Source: Verrucomicrobiia bacterium
GTDB lineage: Bacteria; Verrucomicrobiota; Verrucomicrobiia; Verrucomicrobiales; DEV007
DNA: 64,000 nt
Reading direction: 5' to 3'
Assembly (NCBI GenBank): GCA_030425385.1
Contig: JAUIAH010000015.1
Location: 62,001 to 126,000 of the forward strand
The stretch's first letter is position 1. Each line of letters begins with the position of its first letter. The notes below the pieces were generated by a model. That model was given only the letters and a program-made list of their open reading frames with translations, was not told the DNA's origin and made no database searches. This document shows, in pieces, positions 37,112-47,500 of the stretch. The position numbers were made by a program, and so were the translations under genes.

Positions 37112-37783
37112 TCAATCCTTCTTGGCCGAGACACTCTTAAGGCGAATATTGCGAATGGCGGCTTTGGTCTGATACGTGCAGATCCCGAGCGGCATGCATT
37201 CCTCGATCTCCCCGGGGCGCATGCCCATTTCATGATTGGAGTGCAACAACTGAACGACTTGTTTCTCATCGATCCAAGCTTCCAAGGTGGTGTCGGTGAC
37301 ACGCACCCGGATCTTATACCAGGTATTGTCATCCAGCTTGTGGATGGATCCCGTGGAGTTCTCGGAGGCGTCCATGTTATCAATGCTAGAGATCCCACAG
37401 AGGGAACCTCCCCATCCACCGATGACAAACGTGCTCGACGTGTCTTGAATCGGAAACGTGAGCGCACAGAAGAAGTCAACTCCATCCAGACGCTTAGCTT
37501 CTAACGAAAGCTCATAATTGGTCTTGAGCGGTGGTTCGCCAGACAATTTGATCCCCGTGAGCACTTCGCCCATGTAGAGAATCAGCTCACCGTCCTCGAC
37601 CTCAATGTCGCCCGAGCCGCCAAAGGGAATCTTTTCCCAGCCCTTCAGCGTCTTCCCATCAAAGAGACTTTTCCCCTTGTGAACAGCCTCCGTTTCAGCT
37701 TTGGCTTTGCGCGCTTCTTCGGCCTGGCAAGAGACGAAGAGACCGAGCCCAACGAGAATCGAGAAGGAGAGTTGGCGAGTCAT
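37112..37783 (-). CDS. DUF1080 (3-keto-disaccharide hydrolase type) lipoprotein
   Basis: A 223-residue exported protein with a lipoprotein-like signal (LFVSC). The mature part contains SLFDGKTLKGWEKIPFGG, VEDGELILYMGE and NYELSLEAKRLDGVDF. This is a DUF1080 concanavalin-like beta-sandwich, a family very abundant in PVC genomes; some members hydrolyse 3-keto-glycosides, others bind sugars. The C-terminus with IRNIRLKSVSAKKD is typical. It ends a minus-strand run that begins upstream with the repeat protein at 37791. Confidence 0.82.
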   Translation of the reverse strand: MTRQLSFSILVGLGLFVSCQAEEARKAKAETEAVHKGKSLFDGKTLKGWEKIPFGGSGDIEVEDGELILYMGEVLTGIKLSGEPPLKTNYELSLEAKRLDGVDFFCALTFPIQDTSSTFVIGGWGGSLCGISSIDNMDASENSTGSIHKLDDNTWYKIRVRVTDTTLEAWIDEKQVVQLLHSNHEMGMRPGEIEECMPLGICTYQTKAAIRNIRLKSVSAKKD

Positions 37784-37790
37784 GGGAAAA

Positions 37791-39287
37791 CTATTCGGTG
37801 GCTGGCAAGTAACGGTAGTAGACTTCTAACATCAGTATAAAGAGACAGGTGCGGTAGGTCTCCGCATCGCGCCCCGCCGCCTGGCTGGAGTCCGCGCCCT
37901 CGCCGCCTTCCACACCCCAGGAACCGCTGCTATTCTGCAAGGCAACCGCTTGATCGCGGAACATCGTATTCCATTTCTTCCAGTCGCTTCCCCCTCGCTG
38001 AAAGCACGCCTGCGCTCCGTAATACCAGGCGTAGATGCTGGCGTCGTCCGCGCCCATCTTCACGTCATGCTCAAGAATGAAATCAACCGCACGACGGATC
38101 GATCCTGCAGAACCCGAACGAAACATTTGCTGCGCTAGGGCCCCCACACCTGCCAGGCTATACTTATCGCCGCGATTGCGGTAGCCGAAGCCCCCCGCCG
38201 GGCCCTGCATGCTTTGGAGGAAATCGATGCCATTGCGAATGGTTCGCTTGATGTTATCAAATTCTAAACCTGTCAGAGTGGCTGCTTTCAATGCCTGCAT
38301 GTGCCAGCCAGCGACTGAGGTATCCCCATTTGCTTTCTCACCGCGTCCTCCCGACTCGCGATGCCATTCCGAGCCCTCGTACTCATAGATCCATCCGCCG
38401 TCATGATTCTGCCCTCGAATAATGATAGGGACGGAGAGGTTGATCGCCTCCTTCAAAGCATCCATGTGAGGAAATTTCTTCCGATCATAGCGGAGAAGAC
38501 TGTAGGCCTCACACAATGCGTAGGTGCCGATAGCGTGTTCGTAGACCCAAGAATGACCGCCACTCGCGCGCATCACCCCGTTCTCATTGAGAGACTTCTC
38601 GGCCAGATAGAAGATGGCTTTGCGTACGTTCTCGCCGTAATCACGCGAGTCGTAGGTTTCACAATGCCCTAAGTACGACAGAAGCGCCAAGCCCGTCATG
38701 GCGATGCGATGCCCGCGCCCCCACGAACCGTCATTGTTCTGCGTTTGCTTCAGCCACTCCAGGCCTTTGACGACAGCGGCTTCCGTCTCAGGAGTGCCTC
38801 CACCTTCCACCAATCGGCGCTGCCGATCCTTGGGCGAGCAACGATCCTTCAAGGGCGAACCTTGCGGGATGCCGCCTCCAGATCCAAAGCCGTCGCCGCC
38901 CATGCCCATTCCCATGCCGAAGCCATCTCCAAACCCCACGCCGAGGTCTACGGTGTCTAAGGTGATGTCCGGCGCCTCAGGAACCGCGATATCACTCACA
39001 GCTGCTCTAGCCGTGATCAATTTCGTCATCTGTGAGGACGACGCCGCAGGCTTCTCTTTCACCACATTGGAAAAGTCTTTCGACTTCACCTTCTCTACCG
39101 TTTCCCCCACCGGTGATGACACGATCAACTCGGGCTCGTTAGGCTCTGGACCAGCCAGATACCAGACGGCGAGACCACCAATGACGACGGCATGCAGGAG
39201 ACCAGCGATGAGGATGGCGGAGAACGTCGAGGAAGTCTTCTGAGACTGCTGAGTCGACTGCGCTTCGAGCGTCGTATACGTTTGCAT
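37791..39287 (-). CDS. TonB-like N-anchor with squalene-cyclase-type repeats
   Basis: A 498-residue protein with an N-terminal membrane anchor (residues about 24-46, SAILIAGLLHAVVIGGLAV) and a Gly/Asp/Met-rich linker (GFGDGFGMGMGMGGDGFG). From about residue 160 onward follow alpha/alpha-toroid repeats with motifs KQTQNNDGSWG, IRGQNHDGGWIYEYEG, MQGPAGGFGYR and LQNSSGSWGVEGGEG. These are the QW-like repeats of prenyltransferase/squalene oxidase proteins. The anchor and linker resemble TonB-type proteins common in PVC bacteria. The DXDDTA catalytic motif of hopene cyclase is absent, so a cyclase role is unlikely; a binding or scaffold role is more probable. Squalene synthase next door may be coincidence. 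Confidence 0.78.
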   Translation of the reverse strand: MQTYTTLEAQSTQQSQKTSSTFSAILIAGLLHAVVIGGLAVWYLAGPEPNEPELIVSSPVGETVEKVKSKDFSNVVKEKPAASSSQMTKLITARAAVSDIAVPEAPDITLDTVDLGVGFGDGFGMGMGMGGDGFGSGGGIPQGSPLKDRCSPKDRQRRLVEGGGTPETEAAVVKGLEWLKQTQNNDGSWGRGHRIAMTGLALLSYLGHCETYDSRDYGENVRKAIFYLAEKSLNENGVMRASGGHSWVYEHAIGTYALCEAYSLLRYDRKKFPHMDALKEAINLSVPIIIRGQNHDGGWIYEYEGSEWHRESGGRGEKANGDTSVAGWHMQALKAATLTGLEFDNIKRTIRNGIDFLQSMQGPAGGFGYRNRGDKYSLAGVGALAQQMFRSGSAGSIRRAVDFILEHDVKMGADDASIYAWYYGAQACFQRGGSDWKKWNTMFRDQAVALQNSSGSWGVEGGEGADSSQAAGRDAETYRTCLFILMLEVYYRYLPATE

Positions 39288-39334
39288 GGGTGAGGAGAAA
39301 GAGGATGGCTGCGTGAGAGAGGGAGATCCAAGCC

Positions 39335-40198
39335 TCAGGATTTGACTAAACCGGCGAGGATTCGCCTTGTCAAGATTCCCACCTTGGTGAGCCCACCCAA
39401 GCGGTAGCGTTTCTCAAATACGCGGAACCCATCTGCCCTCATCTTCTCTAAAATGGCACGGTAGGTGTCGCGCATCGTTTCCGTGGCGATGACTCGACGC
39501 CTCTCCGATCGCGGGATGGCCTCTTCAGCCTTCTGATAATAGGCAACCGCCCGCTCATACTGAAAGGTCAGCATCTCAAGAAATCGAGAGCCCTCTGGTC
39601 CGCGCTCAAAGACAGATTCATCGAGGTCGAACCGGTCGAGGTCCTCCTTGGGTATGTAGATCCGCTGATCTTTGCGCCAATCTTCAACCACATCGCGGAT
39701 GATATTTGTTAATTGGAGACAGTAACCAAGATTCTCAGCGTAGGCATGTGTCTTTGTCGTTTCACAGCCGAAGAGGCGCATGCACACGAATCCCACCGAG
39801 CTGGCCACATGATAGCAGTAATCTAACGTTTGCTTAAACGTCTCGTAACGCTTCGTGTCCAGGTCCTTCTCCATCCCATCGATCAGCAAGTGCAACTCCG
39901 AAGCAGGGATCGCGTAAGTTTCCTGCACTTTCCTGACATCTGCCTCAAAAGGTGTCAGATCCGCCGCCCGGCCATCCACGGTCTCTCGCCAACGATCTAA
40001 CAGTCGCAAACGTTCGTCCCGAGTCGGTCCTGGCTCATCGACGATGTCATCCACGATACGGCAAAAGGCGTAGTAAGTCACCATGGCCTCTCGTCGCGCC
40101 TTTGGCAGCGTGGCGAAGGCCAAGGCGAAATTCGAACGACTCTTCTTCGTGATCTCTTCCGCACGAAGGCTCTGGGCCTGGAGATCGTGCGGATTCAT
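39335..40198 (-). CDS. Squalene/phytoene synthase family enzyme
   Basis: A 287-residue isoprenoid synthase. The first Asp-rich motif DDIVDE (residues 50-55) and the second, RDVVEDW (168-174), with QRIYIPKED after it, identify a trans-isoprenyl head-to-head synthase, condensing two prenyl diphosphates. Whether it makes squalene (HpnC/HpnD type) or phytoene cannot be told. Its start overlaps the stop of the membrane protein at 40195 by 4 bases, so the two are coupled. Confidence 0.9.
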   Translation of the reverse strand: MNPHDLQAQSLRAEEITKKSRSNFALAFATLPKARREAMVTYYAFCRIVDDIVDEPGPTRDERLRLLDRWRETVDGRAADLTPFEADVRKVQETYAIPASELHLLIDGMEKDLDTKRYETFKQTLDYCYHVASSVGFVCMRLFGCETTKTHAYAENLGYCLQLTNIIRDVVEDWRKDQRIYIPKEDLDRFDLDESVFERGPEGSRFLEMLTFQYERAVAYYQKAEEAIPRSERRRVIATETMRDTYRAILEKMRADGFRVFEKRYRLGGLTKVGILTRRILAGLVKS

Positions 40199-41382
40199 GA
40201 GCGAGCGAAGGGGCGACGTCGTCGAAGACGGGCTTGGAGCGTGGCCAATTTCATGGATTTCTGAGGCTTCTTTGTGGTCTGCCGCTGCGAGACGTCAATG
40301 CAGAAATAGAGACAGAACGCATTGACGAACCAAATGATGAGCCCCGCGCGCAGCACCGCGGTGACGAGATAGCTCAGCAGCACACTGACCTCGCCCGTGA
40401 GCACGGAGGTCTGCAAGTAAGATTCTATCAAACGCACCAAGAAGAAGTGACTGAGACAAATGAAGAGGAAGAAGAAGAATCGCCAACTCGTGCGCAGGAG
40501 AAATCGGAAAGACGCTTGCACCGCCTCCCACGGCTTCAAATCTTGAAGCAAGAGCAGGCACACCGGCACGGCCGCCGTGGCGACGAGTACCAGTCCCTTA
40601 AACGCATTCCACACAGGCGCCGCACCGAACTCCAAACGATCCTCCGCCAACCAATTGATTCCCATGGCGACGAGCACGGCCGCTGGAATGGGCAGCATCC
40701 GGGGAAAACACTTCAGCCCCCAATCGAGCGCGATCTTCAGTTGGCGCGGAGACGCGCCCGCGCCATGACTGCGATAGGCTCCTAACAATAACACGGACTG
40801 GATGAAACAAACCAAGAGCGTTGCGAAGACGATCTCGCCCACGCCCGTAAGCAAGTGGCGCAAGCTATTCAAGGCCGGCACTGGGCGGAAAGGAAGACCG
40901 GCCACTTCACTCACCCGTTGCAGCCACCACCAAAGCGACAACGCAAAGAGTCCTAACACCATTCCTGCCATCCACGTCCCGCTCGCTTCTCGACACGCTC
41001 GCCACAGACGAGGAATCCAATACCAGGCAGTGAGACTCAGAATCGGCGTTCCCATGAGAAAGGCGACATCCAAAGGCACACAATACCAGAAGATCGTGCG
41101 TAGGTCTTCATTGGCAAAAGGCAGCCAGTCCATCAGATCACGCCAACCATCGAGGGCGAGGGCAACCGTGTTCTCACTGCTTAGACCAATTTCCTGCCAA
41201 TAACGCCAAAGCACCGTCGCGATCATGAGGACGGCCAACCCTGCGATGATCGACACATTGGTCCGCGCGAAGGCGAACGCCCTATCGAACGGGGCGCGCA
41301 ACGGGTGGTAGCGCATGAAGAGGGCGTAACCCAACGCCGCGCCGGCAAGCCATAGCAACGGCCACCAACGTTCCTCCATCAT
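40195..41382 (-). CDS. Polytopic membrane protein of unknown function
   Basis: A 395-residue protein with about eight to ten hydrophobic segments, including WPLLWLAGAALGYALF at the start, VSIIAGLAVLMIATVL and WRFFFFLFICLSHFFLVRLI, and a basic C-terminal tail (KLATLQARLRRRRPFARS). I do not recognise the family. Its stop overlaps the start of the squalene/phytoene synthase gene, and it lies 27 bp downstream of lepB, so it is in an operon lepA-lepB-this-synthase or part of one. A membrane role in isoprenoid export is possible but only by position. Confidence 0.7.
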   Translation of the reverse strand: MMEERWWPLLWLAGAALGYALFMRYHPLRAPFDRAFAFARTNVSIIAGLAVLMIATVLWRYWQEIGLSSENTVALALDGWRDLMDWLPFANEDLRTIFWYCVPLDVAFLMGTPILSLTAWYWIPRLWRACREASGTWMAGMVLGLFALSLWWWLQRVSEVAGLPFRPVPALNSLRHLLTGVGEIVFATLLVCFIQSVLLLGAYRSHGAGASPRQLKIALDWGLKCFPRMLPIPAAVLVAMGINWLAEDRLEFGAAPVWNAFKGLVLVATAAVPVCLLLLQDLKPWEAVQASFRFLLRTSWRFFFFLFICLSHFFLVRLIESYLQTSVLTGEVSVLLSYLVTAVLRAGLIIWFVNAFCLYFCIDVSQRQTTKKPQKSMKLATLQARLRRRRPFARS

Positions 41383-41409
41383 GACAGCGATCGACCTCCG
41401 AGAAAGAGG

Positions 41410-42654
41410 TTATCGGATAAGGCCAAAGTGCTGCCCGAAGGGCCAATACACAAAGAGCGCCGGACCGACGAGATTGCTCGTGGAAGGTACTGGACCCCAG
41501 CCGCGGCTATCCCAGGATTGTCGGCTATTATCCCCCAGCGCGAGATACTCGCCTTCACCTAACGTTCCCGCATTGAAGCGCCGATCTCGCGGAAATTGCA
41601 CATACCCATGGCGGCCATCCACCTGATCCATCACCTTCATGATGCCCATCTCAGTCGCCCGTTCACCGTCAATGAAGAGATCCGGATCCTTGACTTCAAA
41701 CTGATCTCCGGGAAGCCCACAAAGCCGCTTGATGTAGTGCTGCGACTGCCCATTGGGCGACTGATTCTCAATCAGAGAGATGCCTCGCGTAGTGAAGACA
41801 AAGACTTCGCCGCGCTTGGGTTGACGAAAGTGATAAGAGAATTTGTTCACCAAGACCTGATCCCCCGTATCCACGTAACCTCGCGCTAACAAGCTTCCCG
41901 CCTTCACCAATCGCCGATCGGAAGAGCGAAATTCCACCTTAGGCGTGGCGCGGCTGAACTGCTGCGCGCGTTTCACATAATCACTCGATTCACCGGGCAA
42001 CATCCCCAACCCCTCGCCCAAAGCCAAACCTCCCAGGGCCACCGGATTGAGTGCTTTATCGAGAGGCACCCACATCTTGAGAGGCTTCATCTTCTGCCCC
42101 TGCGGCGTGGTTCGCTCAATGTAAGTGAACGAGAAGAACTTGAAAGGGTTCTTCTGATAAGCACCCACCGGGATGAAATCTTCCTTGGCGGTGACATCAA
42201 TGTAGTTGCGACCGTTCCAGAACAGCCCCCAAACCTTGCTCACCACATTCGGCTTCACCTCCTCCCACTCCGCATCCTTCCCCCTGCCGTAATCGTGGGC
42301 AATGATCCCGTTGAGCGTCGGCTGCATGGAGCCTGTGGGAATCTTGAAAGGCTGGAGAAAGTAGGCTCTAATGCCTAACGCAATCACGATCGCCACAAAG
42401 AAGACCTCCACATTCTCACGCACGCCAGGGTAGGTCGGCATGGGAAGCGAACGCTCACAGGTCTTTTGCAAATCCTTGGCACGCTCGCGGATGGCTTCCT
42501 TATCGCCCGACTTCAGAAGTTGCCGAAAGGCGTCTTTCTCCTTCTCAATCTCCTCAATCTTCTCCGGCTTGAGAATGTCACGTTTGTAATGAATGAACTT
42601 CGTGACGCCCTTGAGAAGCATCTTCCCATCCTTGATGTGTTTCGGTGTGAACAT
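41410..42654 (-). CDS. lepB: Signal peptidase I
   Basis: A 414-residue type I leader peptidase. After a cytosolic helical N-terminus and one transmembrane helix (about residues 82-100, VEVFFVAIVIALGIRAYF) comes the catalytic Ser109 in IPTGSMQPTL. The catalytic Lys is in HYIKRLCGLPGD, and the C-terminal box EYLALGDNSRQSWDSRGWG is intact. It removes signal peptides from the many exported proteins of this organism. It is longer than the E. coli enzyme because of an insertion of about 150 residues between the Ser and Lys boxes, and has an extra charged N-terminus. The start lies 36 bp after the lepA stop. Confidence 0.92.
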   Translation of the reverse strand: MFTPKHIKDGKMLLKGVTKFIHYKRDILKPEKIEEIEKEKDAFRQLLKSGDKEAIRERAKDLQKTCERSLPMPTYPGVRENVEVFFVAIVIALGIRAYFLQPFKIPTGSMQPTLNGIIAHDYGRGKDAEWEEVKPNVVSKVWGLFWNGRNYIDVTAKEDFIPVGAYQKNPFKFFSFTYIERTTPQGQKMKPLKMWVPLDKALNPVALGGLALGEGLGMLPGESSDYVKRAQQFSRATPKVEFRSSDRRLVKAGSLLARGYVDTGDQVLVNKFSYHFRQPKRGEVFVFTTRGISLIENQSPNGQSQHYIKRLCGLPGDQFEVKDPDLFIDGERATEMGIMKVMDQVDGRHGYVQFPRDRRFNAGTLGEGEYLALGDNSRQSWDSRGWGPVPSTSNLVGPALFVYWPFGQHFGLIR

Positions 42655-42690
42655 GTGAGTGCGTGCGTGCGATTGCGGATCGGGCTTGGC

Positions 42691-44496
42691 TTAGTTCGAC
42701 GTCTTGAGGACTTGAATGAAAGCTTCCTGCGGGATGTTGACTTTGCCCACGCTCTTCATCCGCTTCTTCCCTTCCTTCTGCTTCTCTAACAATTTGCGTT
42801 TCCGAGAAATATCACCCCCATAACACTTTGCCGTCACATCCTTGCGCATGGCCGTGATGGTTTCCCTAGCGATGATCTTACCGCCCACGGCCGCTTGAAT
42901 GGCGACTTTAAAGAGTTGCCGCGGAATGACCTCTTTCAACTTGTTCGCCAAATGACGCCCCCGAGCCTCGGCTTTGTCTCGATGCACGATCGTAGAGAAG
43001 GCATCCACAGGCTCTCCATTGATGAGCATGTCCATGCGAATGAGCTTGGCCGCGCGATACTCCGCATGCTCGTAGTCCATGGACCCATACCCGCGCGTCA
43101 TGCTCTTCATACGATCATTGAAATCGACCAAGATTTCGTTCAATGGCAGGGTGCACGTCAGGAGGATGCGATGCTCGTCGAGCGTCTCCGTGTTCTCCAT
43201 GATCCCGCGCTTCTCCATCACCAACTGCATGATATCGCCAATGTAGTCATTCGGCGTCATGACAAAGACACGCACCGTGGGCTCCCGAATCTCCTCGATC
43301 TCTTGAGGCTCGGGAAGATGCATGGGGTTATCCACTAACATTTCCTCTCCATTGGTCAGCGTCACCTCGTAGACCACCCCAGGGTAGGTGGAGATGACAT
43401 CCATCTGAAACTCGCGTCGCAACCGCTCCTGGACGATCTCCATGTGCAGTAGCCCGAGAAAGCCACAGCGGAACCCGAACCCGAGGGCAGCGGAACTTTC
43501 CGCCTGATAGGTGAAGGCGGCGTCATTGATCTGCAGCTTGCCCATGGCCAACTTCAGCTGCTCGAAATCCTCCGTGCTGATCGGATAGATGCCCGCGAAG
43601 ACCATCGGTTGGATTTCCTTGAAGCCCGGCAGTGGCTCCGGTGCGGGATTACGAGATTCCGTCACCGTGTCGCCGATCTTCACTTCCGTCGACGACTTCA
43701 TGTTCGCGATGAGATACCCCACATCCCCGGAGCGGAGTTCCGACTGCGGCTGCGGCTTGGGCGTGAAGACCCCCACCTCTTTCACCTCATAGGCCTTGTT
43801 CGTGCTCATCATGCGCACCGGCGTGCCGCGCTTGATCTCCCCCGACATGATCCGGATATAGGAAACGACGCCGCGATAGGTGTCGTAGACGGAATCGAAG
43901 ACCGAGGCGCGGAGAAAGTCATCTTCGGGTTCCTTCGGAGGCGGCACGCGAGCGATGATTGCCTCCAGAATATCCTCGATCCCCAAGCCCATCTTGGCAC
44001 TCGCCGGAACGGCTTCTTCGGCCGGGATGGCCAGGATGTCTTCCAACTGGCGCTTTACCATGGGAAGATCCGCACTCGGCAAGTCGATCTTGTTGATCAC
44101 CGGGATCACCGTCAAATGCTGCTGCAAGGCAAGGTGCACGTTCGCCACTGTCTGCGCCTCAACCCCCTGCGCCGCGTCCACCAAGAGCAGCGCCCCCTCA
44201 CAGGCAGCCAGGCTCCGCGAAACCTCGTAAGAGAAATCGACATGGCCCGGCGTGTCCAAGAGGTTCAGCTTGTAGGTGATCCCATCCTTGGCCGGATAAT
44301 GCATCGTCACAGGATGCGACTTAATCGTGATCCCGCGTTCACGCTCCAAGTCCATCGAATCCAGCAACTGATCCTGTTTCTCCCGCTCCGATATCGTTTG
44401 CGTGAACTCTAGCAAGCGATCCGAGAGCGTGGTCTTCCCGTGATCGATGTGCGCGATGATGGAAAAGTTGCGTGTGCGTTCCGTACCCATTGGCAA
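42691..44496 (-). CDS. lepA: Elongation factor 4 (LepA)
   Basis: A 601-residue translational GTPase of standard length. G1 is AHIDHGKTT (residues 15-23), G3 [14 protein letters not shown]4 NKIDLPSAD and G5 PASAKMGLG. The LepA-specific C-terminal region is intact, with a basic [16 protein letters not shown] stretch near the end. LepA acts on ribosomes and is commonly paired with lepB, as here. The start could also be two codons further in, at 44490. Confidence 0.96.
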   Translation of the reverse strand: MPMGTERTRNFSIIAHIDHGKTTLSDRLLEFTQTISEREKQDQLLDSMDLERERGITIKSHPVTMHYPAKDGITYKLNLLDTPGHVDFSYEVSRSLAACEGALLLVDAAQGVEAQTVANVHLALQQHLTVIPVINKIDLPSADLPMVKRQLEDILAIPAEEAVPASAKMGLGIEDILEAIIARVPPPKEPEDDFLRASVFDSVYDTYRGVVSYIRIMSGEIKRGTPVRMMSTNKAYEVKEVGVFTPKPQPQSELRSGDVGYLIANMKSSTEVKIGDTVTESRNPAPEPLPGFKEIQPMVFAGIYPISTEDFEQLKLAMGKLQINDAAFTYQAESSAALGFGFRCGFLGLLHMEIVQERLRREFQMDVISTYPGVVYEVTLTNGEEMLVDNPMHLPEPQEIEEIREPTVRVFVMTPNDYIGDIMQLVMEKRGIMENTETLDEHRILLTCTLPLNEILVDFNDRMKSMTRGYGSMDYEHAEYRAAKLIRMDMLINGEPVDAFSTIVHRDKAEARGRHLANKLKEVIPRQLFKVAIQAAVGGKIIARETITAMRKDVTAKCYGGDISRKRKLLEKQKEGKKRMKSVGKVNIPQEAFIQVLKTSN

Positions 44497-44560
44497 AGGG
44501 GCCGGAAACTAAGAGGGAACCCCCAGCTTGTAAAGTTGAGAGAACCTCCGTTGCAAGAAG

Positions 44561-47500
44561 CTACGGAACACTCACTTCCAACTGAAAGAAGCGTGTATCG
44601 CTATCCCCATCCCCCACACCCAGATCCACCTCCGCACGCCACACTTCGTAATCACCTTCGTCGCTGAGCATCTCCGTCGTGAACTCTGTCGCTTCCCATG
44701 CTGTCAGATCCTCTGAAACAAGAATCTCCAGGACATAACCCTCCACGTCCTTCGCTCGCCGATAGGTGATCATCACCTTCTCGTCGTCCACACGATCAAT
44801 CGCCAAGCCATCGTCCTCTGCCTCCAACGGATCCATACCCATGTAGAACTCCACGATGTTGGGAAACTGATCCTGATCCACATCCTTCCACTCCAACCAC
44901 TGGTCTTTCTTCGACAAATCAGCCAACGCCAACAAAGGAACGTGCGCCTGTAGCCACAGATCGTAACTGGAGGGCGGCCCACCCCAGATCAGCCCCCCTG
45001 GCGCCACCTCCCAACTTGCTGGATCATCGCCCAACCCCGCTGGCAATACCCGGTTCAAGGCATCGCCCTCACCATCTGGAGAGAGCGGCCAAGGCACCTT
45101 GTCGTTATAGCGCACGGAATCCTCCACAATCAAGGGCACCTCATGCGGCGGCTCAGGATCCGGCGCCCCAGGACGACTCAGCGTCAGCCGTTCCCCATCA
45201 TTCGCCAACTGCCCAGTATAGGGGCCGAAGACCCCCACGCCCGGCGGCACCGCATACGTCCCAACCAATCCCGCCAACTCGACACCTGCCGGATCAAAGG
45301 GCACCACCAACAAGCGGCAGCCCGGCCCAAGCACCACGCCCTCCGGAAAGGTGTATTCGATTCCATTGGTGAATCTCCACGTTTCACTCGGATTGCCCGG
45401 ATCAAAGAGAGGCACCGCGTGATCGCTCACATTCAATAATTCCACGAACTCAGAAGATCCCTCCAAAGGATGATAATGAATCTTCGAAATCAAGATTGGC
45501 GGAATCAGTGGCAATGCATTGGCCGCTCCAGGAGTTGGAGTCACAAGGGCCGTGAACACCACTTCACCGGTGGATAAAACATGCCGCCCAAAGGTCACTT
45601 CCCTGGCTGCACCCTCAAAGTCTACCACCTCTTGATACCCCGTTTGCGCACCATCGACACCGGACGTGAGCACCGCCTCATCACCCGATTCACTCAATCC
45701 AAAGGGGATCAGCACACCTGGGTCGGTGGAAAGCGCCCCAAAGTGGTCACGTGCGTTCAATACGAGATACCCTTGGGGCCCAATGATTGTCGACGCTGGC
45801 AATTGATATTTGAGCGGCGTGCCAGGGTCATCGCTCAAGAACCATCCACCGATATCAATAGGTGCATCCGAGGTGTTGTAGATCTCGACCCAATCCCCTT
45901 CAGCCATGTCCGTGTGGGTGAGAATTTCGTTGATCACCAACGTCCCCGGATCGGGGAGCGCAATGATCTCGCCGCCCTCACCAGGCGTACCTCCCACCAC
46001 GCCACTGGGCTGCCAGCTGGCCATCATTGCCCACGTCGCCACCTCCCCCACGTCATCAATGATCTCCAAAGAGAATCCATCACCATCTGTTGTAGGGTAC
46101 CAGTCATCGCGAAACTCAAAGTCATGCACCGTCAGCCCACCCGGCCCAGAGAGCACAAGACGCTCGCCGCTATTCTTGAGAGACCCCTCATAAACTCCCA
46201 CCACAGGCAATCCCAACCCATAGCGGGCTTCAAACGCTGCCTGATTCTTCACCAAAAGCACATGCTCGCCTGACGCCAATACCGTCTCTGTTGCGTCCAC
46301 GAAATCAAAGGTGATCCCGTCGATCAATGCAAACGGCGCCAGATTCAACGAACCCGTTCCCACATTGCGAAGTTCAATAAACTCGAAATCGTTATCATCA
46401 AGGAAACCTGCCGCCATCTCTTCCGCATCTGGATTAGCGGGATGATACATGATTTCAGTGATACGCAACGGTGGCGGCACTGGAGAAATAAAGGTCGCAT
46501 CCTGAAGCGGACCCCATTTCCCGTCCACACGTGCACGCGCAGCGACGATCCCCGAGAATCCGTCCAGATCGATTGGGGCCGTGTATAGCGTTCCACCATC
46601 GCGCGGATCACTCTCATCGACCGTGTAGAAGACTTCTGACACTGCCCCAGCATTAGGATTCGAAATCATCAACTGGAAACCATTACCAATAGTGCCACCA
46701 TGCTGATGAAACTCCGGTGGGAGCGGCATGATGCTAGGATCGGTCTCCGACCAGAAACCCTCCAACTCCGAAGTTGCAAACAACCCAGATCGCCGCTGTG
46801 AGAACCAATCATATAGCTCAGAATCGTCGTAGACGGAACCCTTTAATAATTGATACAAGGGGCCGACAAGACCGCGAAGCGCATCCTGCCGCGCCACCCA
46901 TTTGGATGCCATCAAGGCTCCGTCATGGAAGAAATGCTCCGCCATGCGATCCGCCATCTTGAGCTTAAACTCAGGATTATCGATCAGCTCCGTGAACATC
47001 TCCCCCACCGGATTGCTCTCATTCGGAACGATCAGAAACATATTCTCAGACCGATAATAGTTATGGGTCGCCGCAGGCGTCCGCGCCTCCCGCATCGAGG
47101 ACTCCGCGTCCCACACGAGGGGAAAGAACTTCGCCCCTTCCTGCCTTGGCCGCGCGAAGAACCAGTTATTTATCCAATCTGTATTCGCCGTGTAACTCAT
47201 GAGGAGGATGCAATCGACGAAAGCCTCCATATCGATCAGTTGCGCTAAGGCCACATAATGAACCGGATCCGAAAGGTCATGGTTCTCATAGAGATCCACC
47301 ACAGCATTCCACGCCACCAAATCACCTTCGTCCGCTTTGTGCCCATGGGAGACAACATCCCAGAGGAGATCATGATCAAAGGTTTCCTGAAAGAACTCAA
47401 GGCGATAACGTTCCGTCAAATTCATGATGCCCTTGAACTCGCCATTAAACCATAGGTTGACGTAGCTCCCGATCGCGCTCGCATGCCCCATGTCGCGAAA

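Noticed and set aside
37791-39287. Squalene-hopene cyclase next to squalene synthase
   Set aside because: The DXDDTA motif is missing and the protein has a TonB-like anchor and linker; only the toroid fold is shared.
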